NCBI GenBank assembly: GCA_900473205.1
Contig: UCLB01000020.1
Location: 181,178 to 245,177, forward strand
Length of the DNA stretch: 64,000 nt
Reading direction: 5' to 3'
From: Hyphomicrobiales bacterium
GTDB lineage: Bacteria; Pseudomonadota; Alphaproteobacteria; Rhizobiales; Rhizobiaceae
Positions 27,767-38,097 of this stretch are shown piece by piece. The notes beneath the pieces are model-generated. The model did not search any database, was not told the origin of the DNA, and saw only the letters and a list, made by a program, of their open reading frames with translations. The position numbers were made by a program, and so were the translations under genes. Each line of letters opens with the position of its first letter. The first letter of the stretch is position 1.

Positions 27767-28750
27767 TCATCCCCACAGCTCCGGCTTTGGCGGATACACG
27801 AGCGATCCTTCATAGATGAGGCCCGGGACACGATCCCGTGCCAGAAGCAGCGGGCCGTCTAGATCGGCAAATTCCGTATCCTGCGCCAGCATCAGCGCTG
27901 GTGCCATGCCGAGCGATGTTCCCAGCATGCAGCCGACCATGATCGTATAGCCCAGACGCATCGCTTCTTTCTTCATGATGAGCGCCTCTGTCAGCCCGCC
28001 GGTCTTGTCGAGCTTGATATTGATGGCGTCGTAACGATCGCGCAGCGAAGCGAGATCAGCGGTCAGATGGACGCTCTCATCGGCACAGATGGGTACTGCG
28101 CGGTTGATGCGCGAAAGAATACTGTCCTTGCCAGAGGGGAGGGGCTGTTCGATCAGCGCGATGTCCAGCTCCGCCGCGACTTTCAGGTGATGCTCGATAT
28201 TCTCATCCGTCCAACCCTCATTGGCATCGATAATAATGCGAGCCTTGGGCGCCGCAGCTCGCACCGCGCGCAGGCGCGCCTCATCATCGTCCGTTCCGGT
28301 CTTGATCTTTAACAACGGCCGCTCGGCATTCTCGGCAGCTTTGGCAGCCATTGTGTCCGCATCGCCCAGCGAAATTGTATAGGCGGTGACGACAGGCCCG
28401 GGGGCGACTGGCAGGAGCGAGGAGGCAACGGTTTTGCCCGAGAGCTTGGCTTCCAGATCCCACAGCGCGCAATCCACAGCATTGCGTGCGGCACCCGGCT
28501 TCATCGCGTCTTGCAACGCGTGGCGGTCCATGCCCTGCGACATCGCCTGTTCCATGGCGCGGATGTCGGCAAACACGCCGTCAATCGATTCGCCATAACG
28601 CTTGTAAGGAACGCATTCACCCACGCCTTTGACGCCATTTTGCTCGATCGTGCAGATCACGACCTCCACTTCTGTGCGGCTTCCGCGGGAAATGGTGAAG
28701 CTGCCCGCAACCGGGAATGTTTCAGCTGTGGCTTGAATGTAACGATGCAT
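27767..28750 (-). CDS. Dipeptide epimerase (L-Ala-D/L-Glu type), enolase superfamily
   Basis: A 327-residue enolase-superfamily enzyme of the muconate-lactonizing subgroup. The catalytic K-x-K is in L-L-K-I-K-T-G; metal ligands lie in D-A-N-E-G-W, E-Q-P-L-P and A-D-E-S-V-H; the second catalytic Lys is in I-N-I-K-L-D-K-T-G-G. This pattern fits L-Ala-D/L-Glu epimerases that recycle murein peptides. The ATG at 28750 is used; a TTG immediately before it is possible. The exact dipeptide preference cannot be judged. Confidence 0.85.
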   Translation of the reverse strand: MHRYIQATAETFPVAGSFTISRGSRTEVEVVICTIEQNGVKGVGECVPYKRYGESIDGVFADIRAMEQAMSQGMDRHALQDAMKPGAARNAVDCALWDLEAKLSGKTVASSLLPVAPGPVVTAYTISLGDADTMAAKAAENAERPLLKIKTGTDDDEARLRAVRAAAPKARIIIDANEGWTDENIEHHLKVAAELDIALIEQPLPSGKDSILSRINRAVPICADESVHLTADLASLRDRYDAINIKLDKTGGLTEALIMKKEAMRLGYTIMVGCMLGTSLGMAPALMLAQDTEFADLDGPLLLARDRVPGLIYEGSLVYPPKPELWG

Positions 28751-28892
28751 CAAAATTGCCTTCGCGTTGGGGGATAAACCGGTAAACAGACGAAAAAACT
28801 CCGGAATTCGTCCGCAGTGCTGTGGCTTGGTGATCCGTCACTCGATATGAATCGTTAAGAATCTTTAATAGGCTGCATTCGCTTGGAGCAAG

Positions 28893-30053
28893 ATGCAAGA
28901 ACTTGAAACACGGCAACAGGCGCAACCGGCAGCAATCTCGGCGAATGATGACGCCCAGAATGGCGCTGCGCGCTTTGCCTTGAGCGGATCGTGGCGCAAC
29001 GCCAACATCTCTTCGGTTCTTCCCGATATCGAAAAGCTCGAGAAATCCAAGCCTTCCGGCTCGATTACCATTGATCTCTCGGATGTCGACAACATCGATA
29101 CTACGGGTGCCTGGATTTTGCGGCGCATGCGCCACCGCATGGAGCAGTCCGGCACGCAGGTTGCGTTCGAGGGCAATGAGAAGATTGAGGAAATCATCTC
29201 TGCTTTGCCGGAGGAAGCGCCTCTTCCGCCCAAGGAAACCAGTAAAAAAGGTCTCGTCGAGCGCGTTTTTGATCCCATCGGCAAGAATGTCGTGCAGGCG
29301 GGCGCAGATTTTCTGGCGGGCATGTATATTCTCGGCTCCGCCGTGCGTGGCGCGCAGATGAAGCTGGGGAGAGGGCGCGGTGTTTCGCCTGCTGCCATCG
29401 TCAACCAGATCGACCATATGGGCGTACGCGCCGTTCCCATCATTCTACTGATGTCGTTCCTCATCGGCGCGATCATCGCGCAGCAGGGCGCGTTCCAGCT
29501 GCGGTATTTCGGCGCTGAAGTCTTCGTTGTCGACCTCGTCGGCATTCTTCAGTTGCGTGAAATCGGCGTGTTGTTGACCGCCATCATGATTGCGGGCCGT
29601 TCCGGCAGCGCGATCACCGCCGAAATCGGCTCGATGAAAATGCGCGAGGAAATCGATGCGCTAAAGGTCATCGGCTTGAACCCGGTCGGCGTTCTCGTGT
29701 TTCCGCGGCTGGTTGCGCTGACAATCGCGCTGCCGCTTTTGACGATCATCGCCAACTTTGCGGCTCTGTTGGGCGCGGCTGTCGTCTCGCTGCTTTACTC
29801 GGGCATCACCTTCGAAGTCTTCCTGTCGCGCCTTCATTCTGCGGTGGAAATCTCGACCATCGCATCGGGCATGATCAAGGCACCCTTCATGGCGTTGATC
29901 ATCGGCATCGTCGCGGCAGTTGAAGGCATGAAAGTGGGCGGCAGTGCTGAGTCGCTCGGTCAGCATGTGACATCATCCGTGGTGAAGTCTATTTTCGTCG
30001 TGATTCTGGTCGATGGCGTCTTTGCCATCTTCTATGCAGCCATCGATTTTTAA
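28893..30053 (+). CDS. mlaE: MlaE-type ABC permease with an N-terminal STAS-like domain
   Basis: A 386-residue permease of the MlaE/YrbE family for lipid transport between outer and inner membranes. Residues 1-110 form a soluble STAS-like domain (I-T-I-D-L-S-D-V-D-N-I-D-T-T-G-A-W), which in Escherichia coli is the separate protein MlaB; here it is fused. The membrane part from about 165 contains the family motif E-I-G-S-M-K-M-R-E-E-I-D-A-L near residue 245. First of four genes with very short gaps: permease, ATPase, MCE protein, lipoprotein. Confidence 0.92.
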   Translation: MQELETRQQAQPAAISANDDAQNGAARFALSGSWRNANISSVLPDIEKLEKSKPSGSITIDLSDVDNIDTTGAWILRRMRHRMEQSGTQVAFEGNEKIEEIISALPEEAPLPPKETSKKGLVERVFDPIGKNVVQAGADFLAGMYILGSAVRGAQMKLGRGRGVSPAAIVNQIDHMGVRAVPIILLMSFLIGAIIAQQGAFQLRYFGAEVFVVDLVGILQLREIGVLLTAIMIAGRSGSAITAEIGSMKMREEIDALKVIGLNPVGVLVFPRLVALTIALPLLTIIANFAALLGAAVVSLLYSGITFEVFLSRLHSAVEISTIASGMIKAPFMALIIGIVAAVEGMKVGGSAESLGQHVTSSVVKSIFVVILVDGVFAIFYAAIDF

Positions 30054-30062
30054 GGAGCGGCT

Positions 30063-30902
30063 GTGCAGGATCAGGAACGGAAGACAGATAACAAAGAGAA
30101 CAATAAGGATCGGGAAGTCATTCTCTCGGTCGAGGGCGTGACGGTTGCATTTGGTGACAAGGTCGTTCTCGATAATCTTGATCTTGATGTCTATCGCGGC
30201 GAAATTCTTGGTTTTATCGGGCCATCAGGCGCTGGCAAATCCGTTTTGATGCGCGCAGTTTTGCGCCTGCTAAACCGTCAGAGTGGCACGATAAAGATTC
30301 TGGGCACGGATTATGACAAGGCGACGGAAGAAGAGCGTATGGCTCTCGACACCCGCCTTGGCGTGTTGTTCCAGCAAGGCGCGCTGTTCTCCGGCCTGAC
30401 CGTGAAGGAAAACATCCAGCTGCCCATGCGCGAATATCTGGATTTGCCGCAGCAGTTGATGGACGAACTGGCGTCGTTGAAAATCGAGATGGTGGGTCTG
30501 GCTGCCGATGCGGCGGACAAGTATCCGTCCGAGCTTTCCGGCGGCATGATCAAGCGTGCGGCTTTGGCGCGCGCGCTGGCGCTCGATCCCGACCTCGTCT
30601 TTCTCGATGAGCCGACATCTGGCCTCGATCCCATCGGTGCGGCAGAATTTGATATGCTGATTGCGCGGCTGCGCGATTCGCTGGGACTGACGGTCTATAT
30701 GGTGACGCATGACCTCGACAGTCTGTTTTCGGTCTGCGACCGCATAGCCGTTCTGGGCGACAAGAAAGTCGCCGTGGAAGGCACACTTGAGGAAATGTTC
30801 GATAGCGACGATCCTTGGGTTCAATCATATTTCCGCGGAAAGCGGGCACGCGCCGTCGTCCTGCCGGATGGCACGCAACACATTCCGGGGAGTGACGGAT
30901 AG
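30063..30902 (+). CDS. mlaF: MlaF-type ABC transporter ATPase
   Basis: A 279-residue ATPase with Walker A G-P-S-G-A-G-K-S-V near residue 60, Q-loop L-F-Q-Q-G-A-L-F, signature L-S-G-G-M-I-K-R-A near residue 158 and Walker B L-V-F-L-D-E-P-T-S-G-L-D-P. It drives lipid movement with MlaE and the MCE protein. GTG start with GGAG upstream, 9 nt after mlaE; 2 nt before mlaD. Confidence 0.94.
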   Translation: MQDQERKTDNKENNKDREVILSVEGVTVAFGDKVVLDNLDLDVYRGEILGFIGPSGAGKSVLMRAVLRLLNRQSGTIKILGTDYDKATEEERMALDTRLGVLFQQGALFSGLTVKENIQLPMREYLDLPQQLMDELASLKIEMVGLAADAADKYPSELSGGMIKRAALARALALDPDLVFLDEPTSGLDPIGAAEFDMLIARLRDSLGLTVYMVTHDLDSLFSVCDRIAVLGDKKVAVEGTLEEMFDSDDPWVQSYFRGKRARAVVLPDGTQHIPGSDG

Positions 30903-30904
30903 CC

Positions 30905-32275
30905 ATGGAAACCAAGGCAAATTACACCATCGTCGGGATTTTCACGCTGATCGTGATCGCAGCCGCCTTTGGCTTCGTTTACTGGATGGCGGAATTCGGA
31001 CGCGGTGGCCCAACAGCCCAGCTGACGATCCGTATTCCCGGCTCCGCCAATGGTCTGTCGGTCGGCTCACCCGTGCGCTTCAACGGTATTCCCGTGGGCA
31101 CCGTGCGCGGCCTGTCCATCGACCGGGACGATCCGGCTTACTCGATTGCATTTACGGAGGTGCAGGCCGATGCGCCGGTGTTTCCATCCACCCGCGCCGT
31201 GCTTGAAATTCAGGGCCTGACGGGTGCCGCCTATATCGAACTTTCCGGCGGTCGTAACAATGAAGAGCGTATTCTGCAAAAGTCCTTCGACACCGGCGTG
31301 CCGGCAGAGTTGACCGCCGATCTCTCCAGCGTGACTAACCTTCTGGCGACGGCAGACAAGATTTTGCGCCGCGCCGATGGCGCAATTGGCGAGTTGCAGG
31401 GCTTCGTGCAGGACGCCCGTGGACCTCTGACGCAGACCGTGCGGAATGCGGAGAAATTCTCCAATGCGCTGGCCTCGAATTCCGATGGCATCGAGAATTT
31501 TCTGGAAAGCCTGAGTTCGCTCTCCACCACCGTTCAGTCCGTGTCCGTGCGTCTGGATAGCACGCTGACGGCGGTTGAGGATTTGGTTAAGGCCGTGGAT
31601 TCGCAGAAGATCGACTCCATTCTGACCAATCTCGACAAGGTCACAGCCGATGTGGCGGCGTCTTCCGGTGGCATTCAGACCGTAATGGAAACCGTGCAGC
31701 GCACCTCGCGCAACTTCGAGCAGGCAAGCGCCGAGGTTCAGACAGTTGTGAAGCGTGCGGATGAATTGCTGGCATCGGTTGATGCGGCAAAGGTCAGCAA
31801 TGCGGTAGAAGATGTTTCCGCGGCAACTGCCGATGCCCGTCAGGCAATTTCCACCTTCCGCCAGATTGCGGACGATGTCGGCACACGCCGTCCGGATATC
31901 GATCAGGCGATTGCCGATTTCACCGATATGTCGCGCAAGCTGAACTCGGCTTCCAGCCGCGTGGATGGAATTCTGGCGAAAGTTGACGGTCTGCTTGGAA
32001 CCGATGACGCCAATTCGCTTTTTGCCAAGGCGCGTGAGACGCTTGCTTCCTTCAAGGCGGTTGCGGATAATCTCAACACACGCATTGGTCCGATTGCCGA
32101 TAATCTGGCGCGGTTCTCCAGCTCAGGTCTGAAAGATTTCCAGGCGCTGATCGGCAGCACTCGCCAGACTGTGGACAATCTGAACAACACGATCACGAAT
32201 TTCGATCGCGATCCGCAGCGCCTGATCTTTGGCGGCGAGAACGTGAAACAGTATGATGGCCGGACAAGGCGTTGA
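30905..32275 (+). CDS. mlaD: MCE-domain (MlaD-type) lipid-binding protein
   Basis: A 456-residue protein: one N-terminal transmembrane helix (about 8-28), a single MCE domain (about 38-115, with G-L-S-V-G-S-P-V-R-F-N-G-I-P-V-G), then a long helical, coiled-coil-like region of Ser/Thr/Asp-rich repeats to the end. It is much longer than Escherichia coli MlaD (183 residues); the long tail resembles other MCE proteins that build a periplasmic tunnel. Its stop overlaps the first possible start of the lipoprotein gene. Confidence 0.92.
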   Translation: METKANYTIVGIFTLIVIAAAFGFVYWMAEFGRGGPTAQLTIRIPGSANGLSVGSPVRFNGIPVGTVRGLSIDRDDPAYSIAFTEVQADAPVFPSTRAVLEIQGLTGAAYIELSGGRNNEERILQKSFDTGVPAELTADLSSVTNLLATADKILRRADGAIGELQGFVQDARGPLTQTVRNAEKFSNALASNSDGIENFLESLSSLSTTVQSVSVRLDSTLTAVEDLVKAVDSQKIDSILTNLDKVTADVAASSGGIQTVMETVQRTSRNFEQASAEVQTVVKRADELLASVDAAKVSNAVEDVSAATADARQAISTFRQIADDVGTRRPDIDQAIADFTDMSRKLNSASSRVDGILAKVDGLLGTDDANSLFAKARETLASFKAVADNLNTRIGPIADNLARFSSSGLKDFQALIGSTRQTVDNLNNTITNFDRDPQRLIFGGENVKQYDGRTRR

Positions 32276-32289
32276 CGGGGGTTGAGGAT

Positions 32290-32913
32290 TTGAAAGTTTC
32301 GTTGATGCGCTGGCAGGGGTCTGTCCCGGCCCGAACCAAGGTTCTCGTCGTAATGCCGCTTCTCGCCGGGCTTCTAGCCGGTTGTGGCAGCAGTGCTAAG
32401 AACGATACGTTCGACCTTTCCGTATCGTCCGCGCCCGTCAGCCAGGCACCGTCGCTGCGCTCACGCCAGCTTCTGATTGCCGATCCGACGGCACTCAAGG
32501 CACTGGACAGCGAAAACATCGTGGTCCGTCTGTCTGGCTCCGAAGTGCAGTATCTCGCCAACTCGCAGTGGAGTGATCGCCTGCCGCGCATGGTGCAGTC
32601 CAAGCTGGTGGAAGCCTTTGAAGACACCGGCAAGCTCGGCGGCGTCGGTCGTCCGGGGCAGGGTCTGGCCATCGACTATCAGGTCGTGACTGATATCCGC
32701 GCCTTTGAGGTCGATACGGCCAAGAACATCGCCTATATCGAGATTTCCGTGAAGCTGCTGAACGACAAGAACGGCACGGTCAAATCGCAGGAAGTGTTCC
32801 GCTCCAGCGCCCGCGTCAGCGGTTCGGGAAATGCCAATCTCGTAAAGGCACTGGACAACGCATTCGCCTCATCTTCGCGTGAGATCGTGGCCTGGACGTT
32901 GCGCTCGCTGTAG
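32290..32913 (+). CDS. ABC-type transport auxiliary lipoprotein (PqiC-like)
   Basis: A lipoprotein of about 207 residues with lipobox L-L-A-G-C after a hydrophobic stretch, then a PqiC/DUF330-like domain (R-L-S-G-S-E-V-Q-Y-L-A-N-S-Q-W-S-D-R-L-P-R). Such lipoproteins form the outer-membrane partner of MCE transport systems. Start is unclear: TTG 32272 (overlapping the mlaD stop), TTG 32290 and ATG 32305 are in frame and none has ideal Shine-Dalgarno spacing; 32290 is a compromise that gives a normal signal peptide. Confidence 0.85.
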   Translation: MKVSLMRWQGSVPARTKVLVVMPLLAGLLAGCGSSAKNDTFDLSVSSAPVSQAPSLRSRQLLIADPTALKALDSENIVVRLSGSEVQYLANSQWSDRLPRMVQSKLVEAFEDTGKLGGVGRPGQGLAIDYQVVTDIRAFEVDTAKNIAYIEISVKLLNDKNGTVKSQEVFRSSARVSGSGNANLVKALDNAFASSSREIVAWTLRSL

Positions 32914-32987
32914 GCGGGCGACAGACGTTTCACGGCGACCTGCCGCATTCACCATTTTGCAGCACTCAAATTGAGATGCTCTGAATC

Positions 32988-33015
32988 AAAAGGCCCGGAT
33001 CGCTCCGGGCCTTTT
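32988..33015. terminator. Bidirectional intrinsic terminator between the mla operon and gcvP
   Basis: A perfect 12-bp stem, AAAAGGCCCGGA with TCCGGGCCTTTT, closed by a TCGC tetraloop. The arms give a T-run in both directions, and it lies between convergent operons. Confidence 0.92.
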
Positions 33016-33030
33016 GCTTGATGGTTTGGC

Positions 33031-35895
33031 TTATTCCGCCGCTTCTGCATACTCGCTCATCGGCGGGCAGGTGCAGATGAGGTTGCGGTCGCCATAAACG
33101 TTGTCGACGCGGTTAACCGGGGACCAGTATTTGTCCACGCGGAATGCACCCGGCGGATAGCAGGCCTGTTCGCGGGAATAGGGACGATCCCAGTTTCCAA
33201 CGAGGTCTTCCACCGTGTGGGGCGCGTTCTTCAGCGGGTTGTTGGTCTTGTCGGACCGACCTTCCTCGATATCGCGGGCTTCCTGACGGATGGCCAGCAT
33301 CGCGTCGCAGAAGCGGTCGAGTTCGGCCTTCGGCTCGGATTCGGTCGGCTCGATCATCAGCGTACCGGCAACTGGCCAGCTCATGGTCGGGGCGTGGAAG
33401 CCGCAGTCGATCAGTCGCTTTGCCACATCGTCCACCGTCACGCCGCAGCTTTCGTTGAGCGGGCGGGTGTCGATGATGCACTCATGCGCCACGCGTCCGG
33501 CTTCGGACTTGTAGAGCACGTCGTAGGCGCCCTTCAGCCGTGCCGCGATGTAGTTGGCGTTGAGGATGGCGACCTTGGTTGCCTGCGTCAGTCCTTCGCC
33601 GCCCATCATCAGGCAGTAGCTCCAGGAGATCGGCAGGATCGATGGCGAGCCGAAAGGTGCAGCAGACACCGCACCGGTGCGTCCATCGCTGGCCGGGTGA
33701 CCGGGCAGGTAGGGAGCAAGATGCGCCTTGACCCCAATCGGGCCCATGCCGGGACCACCGCCACCATGCGGAATGCAGAAGGTCTTGTGCAGGTTGAGGT
33801 GCGACACGTCGGAGCCGATATCGCCCGGACGGGAAAGACCGACCATGGCGTTCATGTTGGCACCATCGAGATAGACCTGACCGCCGTGTTCGTGGGTAAT
33901 CTCGCAAATCTCGCGAACGGTTTCCTCAAACACGCCGTGGGTTGACGGATAGGTGATCATGCAGCACGAGAGGTTTTCCGCGTATTGCTTTGCTTTTTCA
34001 CGGAAATCTTCGATATCGATATCGCCGTTTTCTCTCACCTTCACCGGTATAACGCGCATGCCGACCATCTGTGCCGAGGCAGGGTTAGTGCCATGCGCAG
34101 AGGTTGGAATGAGGCAGACGTCGCGATGGGCATCGCCGCGTGCGAGGTGATAGTTGCGGATGGTCAAGAGGCCCGCATATTCGCCCTGCGCACCGGAATT
34201 CGGCTGCATGGAGAAGGCATCGTAGCCGGTGACCTGGCACAGCTTGGCCGAGAGATCGTCGATCATTTCCTTGTAGCCAAGCGCCTGATCGGCTGGCACG
34301 AAGGGGTGAATGTCGGAGAATTCTGGCCAAGTAATCGGCAGCATTTCGGCTGTCGCGTTCAGCTTCATGGTGCAGGAACCGAGCGGGATCATGGAGCGGT
34401 CAAGCGCCAGATCGCGGTCCGAAAGACGACGGATGTAACGGGTCATCTCGCTCTCGGCGCGGTTCATGTGGAAGATCGGATGCGTCATGTACTGGCTGGT
34501 ACGCAGCAGATCCTTTGGCAGGCGATAATCCGGCTCGAAATCCGAGATGGAGAAGTTGCCGCCGAAAGCACGCCACACGGCTTCCAGCGTTGCCGGGCGC
34601 GTGCGCTCGTCAAGGCTCATGCCGATCTTGGTGGAGCCGACCTTGCGCAGGTTCACGCCTTCGGCAACGGCTGCGCGCAGGATGAGTGCCTGCATATGGC
34701 CGACATCGACCGTGATCGTGTCAAAGAAGGTTTCGGGCTCGATGACGAAGCCAAGTTTCTCCAGACCCTTGGCCATCAGCACAGCCTTCTGGTGGGTCTG
34801 CTGAGCAATGGCCTTGATGCCCTGTGGGCCGTGGAACACGCCATACATCGACGCCATGACAGCCAGTAGCACCTGTGCGGTGCAGATGTTGGACGTGGCC
34901 TTTTCACGGCGGATATGCTGCTCGCGGGTCTGGAGCGACAGGCGATAGGCGCGGTTACCACGGGCATCAACCGATACGCCTACGAGACGGCCGGGCATGG
35001 AGCGCTTGATCGCGTCCTTGACGGCCATGAAGGCTGCATGTGGGCCGCCGTAGCCGACGGGAACGCCGAAACGCTGCGACGAGCCGATAGCGATATCGGC
35101 ATTCATTTCGCCGGGTGATTTCAGCAGCGTCAGCGCCAGAAGGTCAGTGGCGACTGCCGCGATTGCGCCGGTCTGGTGCAGGCGGGAAATCAGGCCGGTG
35201 AAATCATTCAATTGGCCATGGGTGCCGGGATACTGGAACAGCGCGCCGAAGACATCGACCGGATCAAGATCGGTGAAGGGATTGCCGACGATGACGTTCC
35301 AGCCGAGCGGCGCTGCGCGGGTTTCGATCAGCGCAATCGTCTGCGGGTGGCAGTTGGCATCCACGAAGAAGGCGGTCGCCTTGGACTTCGCGACACGCTG
35401 GCACATGGCCATGGCTTCGGCAGCAGCCGTTGCTTCATCCAGCAGCGATGCGTTGGCGACATCCAGACCGGTGAGGTCGGAAATCATGGTCTGGAAGTTC
35501 AGCAGAGCTTCCAGACGACCCTGAGAAATCTCTGGCTGGTACGGCGTGTACGCCGTGTACCATGCCGGGTTTTCCAGAATGTTGCGCTGGATGACCGGTG
35601 GCGTGATCGTGCCGTAATAGCCCTGACCGATCAGCGAGGTCAGAACCTTGTTCTTGTTGGCGGTTTCGCGAAGACGGTCCAGCGCTTCGCGTTCCGTCAA
35701 CGCCGCACCCCAGGTGAGCGGCGTTTTCTGGCGGATGGAAGACGGCACGGTCGCATCGATGAGGGCATCGAGGCTGTTGTAACCGATGACCTTCAACATA
35801 TCCGTCATTTCCGACGGCGACGGCCCGATATGACGTCGGTTGGCAAAGTCATAGGGCTGATAGTCGGTGAAATGGAACTCTGTAGGAGTTGTCAT
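33031..35895 (-). CDS. gcvP: Glycine dehydrogenase (decarboxylating), P-protein
   Basis: A 954-residue PLP enzyme that decarboxylates glycine and passes the aminomethyl group to the lipoyl arm of GcvH. It is the single-chain form, with both halves present. The PLP Lys lies in [17 protein letters not shown]. The start codon overlaps the gcvH stop by one base (TAATG), so the genes are translationally coupled. Last gene of the glycine-riboswitch-controlled operon. Confidence 0.97.
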   Translation of the reverse strand: MTTPTEFHFTDYQPYDFANRRHIGPSPSEMTDMLKVIGYNSLDALIDATVPSSIRQKTPLTWGAALTEREALDRLRETANKNKVLTSLIGQGYYGTITPPVIQRNILENPAWYTAYTPYQPEISQGRLEALLNFQTMISDLTGLDVANASLLDEATAAAEAMAMCQRVAKSKATAFFVDANCHPQTIALIETRAAPLGWNVIVGNPFTDLDPVDVFGALFQYPGTHGQLNDFTGLISRLHQTGAIAAVATDLLALTLLKSPGEMNADIAIGSSQRFGVPVGYGGPHAAFMAVKDAIKRSMPGRLVGVSVDARGNRAYRLSLQTREQHIRREKATSNICTAQVLLAVMASMYGVFHGPQGIKAIAQQTHQKAVLMAKGLEKLGFVIEPETFFDTITVDVGHMQALILRAAVAEGVNLRKVGSTKIGMSLDERTRPATLEAVWRAFGGNFSISDFEPDYRLPKDLLRTSQYMTHPIFHMNRAESEMTRYIRRLSDRDLALDRSMIPLGSCTMKLNATAEMLPITWPEFSDIHPFVPADQALGYKEMIDDLSAKLCQVTGYDAFSMQPNSGAQGEYAGLLTIRNYHLARGDAHRDVCLIPTSAHGTNPASAQMVGMRVIPVKVRENGDIDIEDFREKAKQYAENLSCCMITYPSTHGVFEETVREICEITHEHGGQVYLDGANMNAMVGLSRPGDIGSDVSHLNLHKTFCIPHGGGGPGMGPIGVKAHLAPYLPGHPASDGRTGAVSAAPFGSPSILPISWSYCLMMGGEGLTQATKVAILNANYIAARLKGAYDVLYKSEAGRVAHECIIDTRPLNESCGVTVDDVAKRLIDCGFHAPTMSWPVAGTLMIEPTESEPKAELDRFCDAMLAIRQEARDIEEGRSDKTNNPLKNAPHTVEDLVGNWDRPYSREQACYPPGAFRVDKYWSPVNRVDNVYGDRNLICTCPPMSEYAEAAE

Positions 35896-36257
35896 TACGC
35901 AATAAGCTCCTTATAGGCCGCTTCATCCAGCAGCGCATCGGCGTCGGACGCGTTGGAAAGCTTGAGCTTGAAGAACCAGCCGGCACCCTGCGGATCGGAG
36001 TTGACCAGCGATGGGTCATCCACGATGGCCTGGTTGATCTCAGTGATCTCGCCATCCAGCGGACAATAGACGTCGGAAGCCGCCTTTACGCTTTCAACGG
36101 TTGCGGCATCGCCATCCTTGGAGAAGGTCGCGCCGACTTCCGGTAGTTCCACGAAAACGAGATCACCCAGCTGCTCGGCAGCATGCGTCGTGATGCCAAC
36201 GGTGGCAACATCGCCTTCGATCTTCAGCCACTCGTGTTCTTGAGTAAATTTCAGCAT
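35895..36257 (-). CDS. gcvH: Glycine cleavage system H protein
   Basis: A 120-residue lipoyl carrier. The lipoylation site is Lys58 in V-E-S-V-K-A-A-S-D. It begins with the usual F-T-x-E-H-E-W-L. It carries the aminomethyl intermediate between P, T and L proteins. It lies between gcvT (15 nt upstream) and gcvP (1-nt overlap). Confidence 0.97.
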   Translation of the reverse strand: MLKFTQEHEWLKIEGDVATVGITTHAAEQLGDLVFVELPEVGATFSKDGDAATVESVKAASDVYCPLDGEITEINQAIVDDPSLVNSDPQGAGWFFKLKLSNASDADALLDEAAYKELIA

Positions 36258-36272
36258 TGGTCTCTCCGGAAA

Positions 36273-37412
36273 TTAGCGTTTGTAAGTGGGAGTAATAAAG
36301 GGCAGGGCGGCAACGGCGACAGGTAGATACTTGCCGCGGACTTCTGCGAAAATGGCGGTGCCCGGCGTTGCGAATTCTTTCGGCACGTAACCCATGGCAA
36401 CCGGACCTTCTACAGTCGGGCCAAAACCGCCGGAGGTGACTTCACCAATCTCCTTGCTGCCTTCTGCATCAGCAAAAAGCTTGGCATGGCCACGCACAGG
36501 CGCCTTGCCTTCCGGCTTCAGGCCGACGCGGCGGCGGGCGGTTCCTTCGGCAAACTCACCCAGAATACGCTCGGCACCCGGGAAACCGCCTTCGCGATCA
36601 CCGCCGGTACGGCGTGCTTTCTGGATTGCCCACTCAAGCGAGGCTTCGATAGGGGATGTCGTAGTGTCGATGTCGTTGCCATAGAGGCAAAGCCCGGCCT
36701 CGAGACGGAGGCTGTCGCGGGCACCGAGACCGATGGCCTCGCAGTCTGGATGTTCCAGCAGTGCCTTGGCAATGAATTCAGCCTTGTCGGACGGAACGGA
36801 AATTTCAAAACCGTCTTCGCCGGAATAGCCGGAACGGGAGACAATGCAAGGCACGTCATGCAGCGGAACTTCCCGCACATCCATGAACTTCATGCCCGAA
36901 ACGCCAGCCCAGAGTTCCGCCAGAACGGCTTCGGCGCGTGGTCCCTGAAGCGCGATGAGCGCGCGATCTTCCAGCAGCGTCACATCGCAGCTATCGGAAA
37001 GATGCGCCTTCATGTGTGCCAGATCAGCATCCTTGCAGGCGGCGTTGACGACGACGAAGAGGTGATCACCACGGTTGGTGATCATCAGGTCATCCAGAAT
37101 GCCGCCATTCTCATCGGTAAAGAAGCCATAGCGCTGACGGCCTTCCTTGAGACCGAGGATATCGACGGGAACCAGCTTTTCGAGAGCGAGGGCTGCGTCT
37201 TCCACCTTGCCGGACTTCGCCTTCACGATAACCTGACCCATATGGGAAACGTCGAACAGGCCGGCGGAGGTACGCGTGTGCAGATGCTCTTTCATCACGC
37301 CTGCGGGGTACTGCACCGGCATGTCGTATCCCGCAAAGGGAACCATGCGGGCGCCAAGAGACACATGAAGGGAATGAAGCGGGGTGACTTGTAACTCGGC
37401 TGTATCGGCCAA
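36273..37412 (-). CDS. gcvT: Glycine cleavage system aminomethyltransferase (T protein)
   Basis: A 379-residue tetrahydrofolate-dependent aminomethyltransferase. Seen: the H[19 protein letters not shown] opening, F-D-V-S-H-M-G-Q near residue 53, and the C-terminal barrel domain with R-R-V-G-L-K. The frame starts with TTG at 37412, preceded by CTGGAGG; no ATG with a ribosome-binding site is nearby. It is the first gene downstream of the tandem glycine riboswitch. Confidence 0.95.
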   Translation of the reverse strand: MADTAELQVTPLHSLHVSLGARMVPFAGYDMPVQYPAGVMKEHLHTRTSAGLFDVSHMGQVIVKAKSGKVEDAALALEKLVPVDILGLKEGRQRYGFFTDENGGILDDLMITNRGDHLFVVVNAACKDADLAHMKAHLSDSCDVTLLEDRALIALQGPRAEAVLAELWAGVSGMKFMDVREVPLHDVPCIVSRSGYSGEDGFEISVPSDKAEFIAKALLEHPDCEAIGLGARDSLRLEAGLCLYGNDIDTTTSPIEASLEWAIQKARRTGGDREGGFPGAERILGEFAEGTARRRVGLKPEGKAPVRGHAKLFADAEGSKEIGEVTSGGFGPTVEGPVAMGYVPKEFATPGTAIFAEVRGKYLPVAVAALPFITPTYKR

Positions 37413-37455
37413 GGACGCCTCCAGGGTTACGCGATGTCGCGCGGGCTCATGTCAT

Positions 37456-37473
37456 GGCGCTGTTTAAAGCGCC
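37456..37473 (-). promoter_or_regulatory. Hairpin in the gcv leader, possible expression platform
   Basis: GGCGCT and AGCGCC form a 6-bp stem with a 6-nt loop between the riboswitch and the gcvT ribosome-binding site. No T-run follows on the minus strand, so control may act on translation or through alternative pairing. Confidence 0.45.
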
Positions 37474-37483
37474 GGGTTCAAGA

Positions 37484-37650
37484 GCCCCCTCTGTCCTTGT
37501 CGCCTGAGATTGTTATCCCTTCGGCGAGCCGTCCTTATGCAGGTGGCTTCTCTCCAGAGTTCCGTCCTCGTCCGCTGGTCCTTTTGCCTGAGAGTTTCCG
37601 GGGCGGTTGCTCCTTCGGCCCCGCCATGCGGCGGTGTCTCCCAGCGGGAT
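37484..37650 (-). ncRNA. Tandem glycine riboswitch upstream of gcvTHP
   Basis: Read on the minus strand, the leader shows two copies of the glycine aptamer pattern. The first runs from GGGAGAC through CCGAAGGAGCAA and AAACTCTCAGGCAAAAGGAC. The second runs from CTCTGGAGAGA through GCCGAAGGGATAA and AATCTCAGGCGACAAGGACAG. GGA/GGG-N-A-A and CTCAGGCRAMARGGACAG are diagnostic of this class. Glycine binding normally switches on the glycine cleavage operon. Boundaries are approximate. Confidence 0.93.
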
Positions 37651-37781
37651 GGAAGTTCATTATCTGCTTAGCCAGTTTCTTGGCAAGGACCAAATGACGC
37701 AGTCAAACAGTTTTTTGTTCAGCCTGCGCCATCGGTTCATGGGAATGGTTGGACTTGTAACCAAGCCAAGTCAGCGTGACT

Positions 37782-37967
37782 CTACTCTTCTTTCTTTTCC
37801 GGCAGCTTCTTGTGCTTGGTGGATGCCAAATCTTCCAGTTCCTTTTCTGTCATGGACTTAGCCATGGTTTTTGAAGCGCCTTGTAAACGGGATTTGGGCA
37901 TATCGCCGCGTTTTGCGGCCAATGCTGCGCCGGCTGCTTTCTGCTGAGCCTTGGATTTTGCGGGCAT
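37782..37967 (-). CDS. DUF3008 small basic protein
   Basis: A 61-residue, highly charged Lys/Ala/Glu-rich protein: it starts M-P-A-K-S-K-A-Q-Q-K-A-A-G-A-A-L and ends in the K-S-M-T-E-K-E-L-E-D-L-A-S-T-K pattern of the DUF3008 family. It is probably soluble and disordered or helical. Function not known; members are often annotated as stress-related, but nothing here proves that. Confidence 0.8.
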   Translation of the reverse strand: MPAKSKAQQKAAGAALAAKRGDMPKSRLQGASKTMAKSMTEKELEDLASTKHKKLPEKKEE

Positions 37968-38097
37968 GGGAACGGTCTCCTCGCTGTCTTCGACTGCGCG
38001 GAGAACGTAGCTTCAAACGCAGCGGTTCCGCCTGCAAACAATTGCACTTTGATTTACAGCAAAAACCGCGATATCGCTTCGTGTCATGAGAGCTTCC

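Noticed and set aside
37438-37697. An 87-codon plus-strand frame across the gcv leader
   Set aside because: It is antisense to the tandem glycine riboswitch and encodes nothing recognisable.
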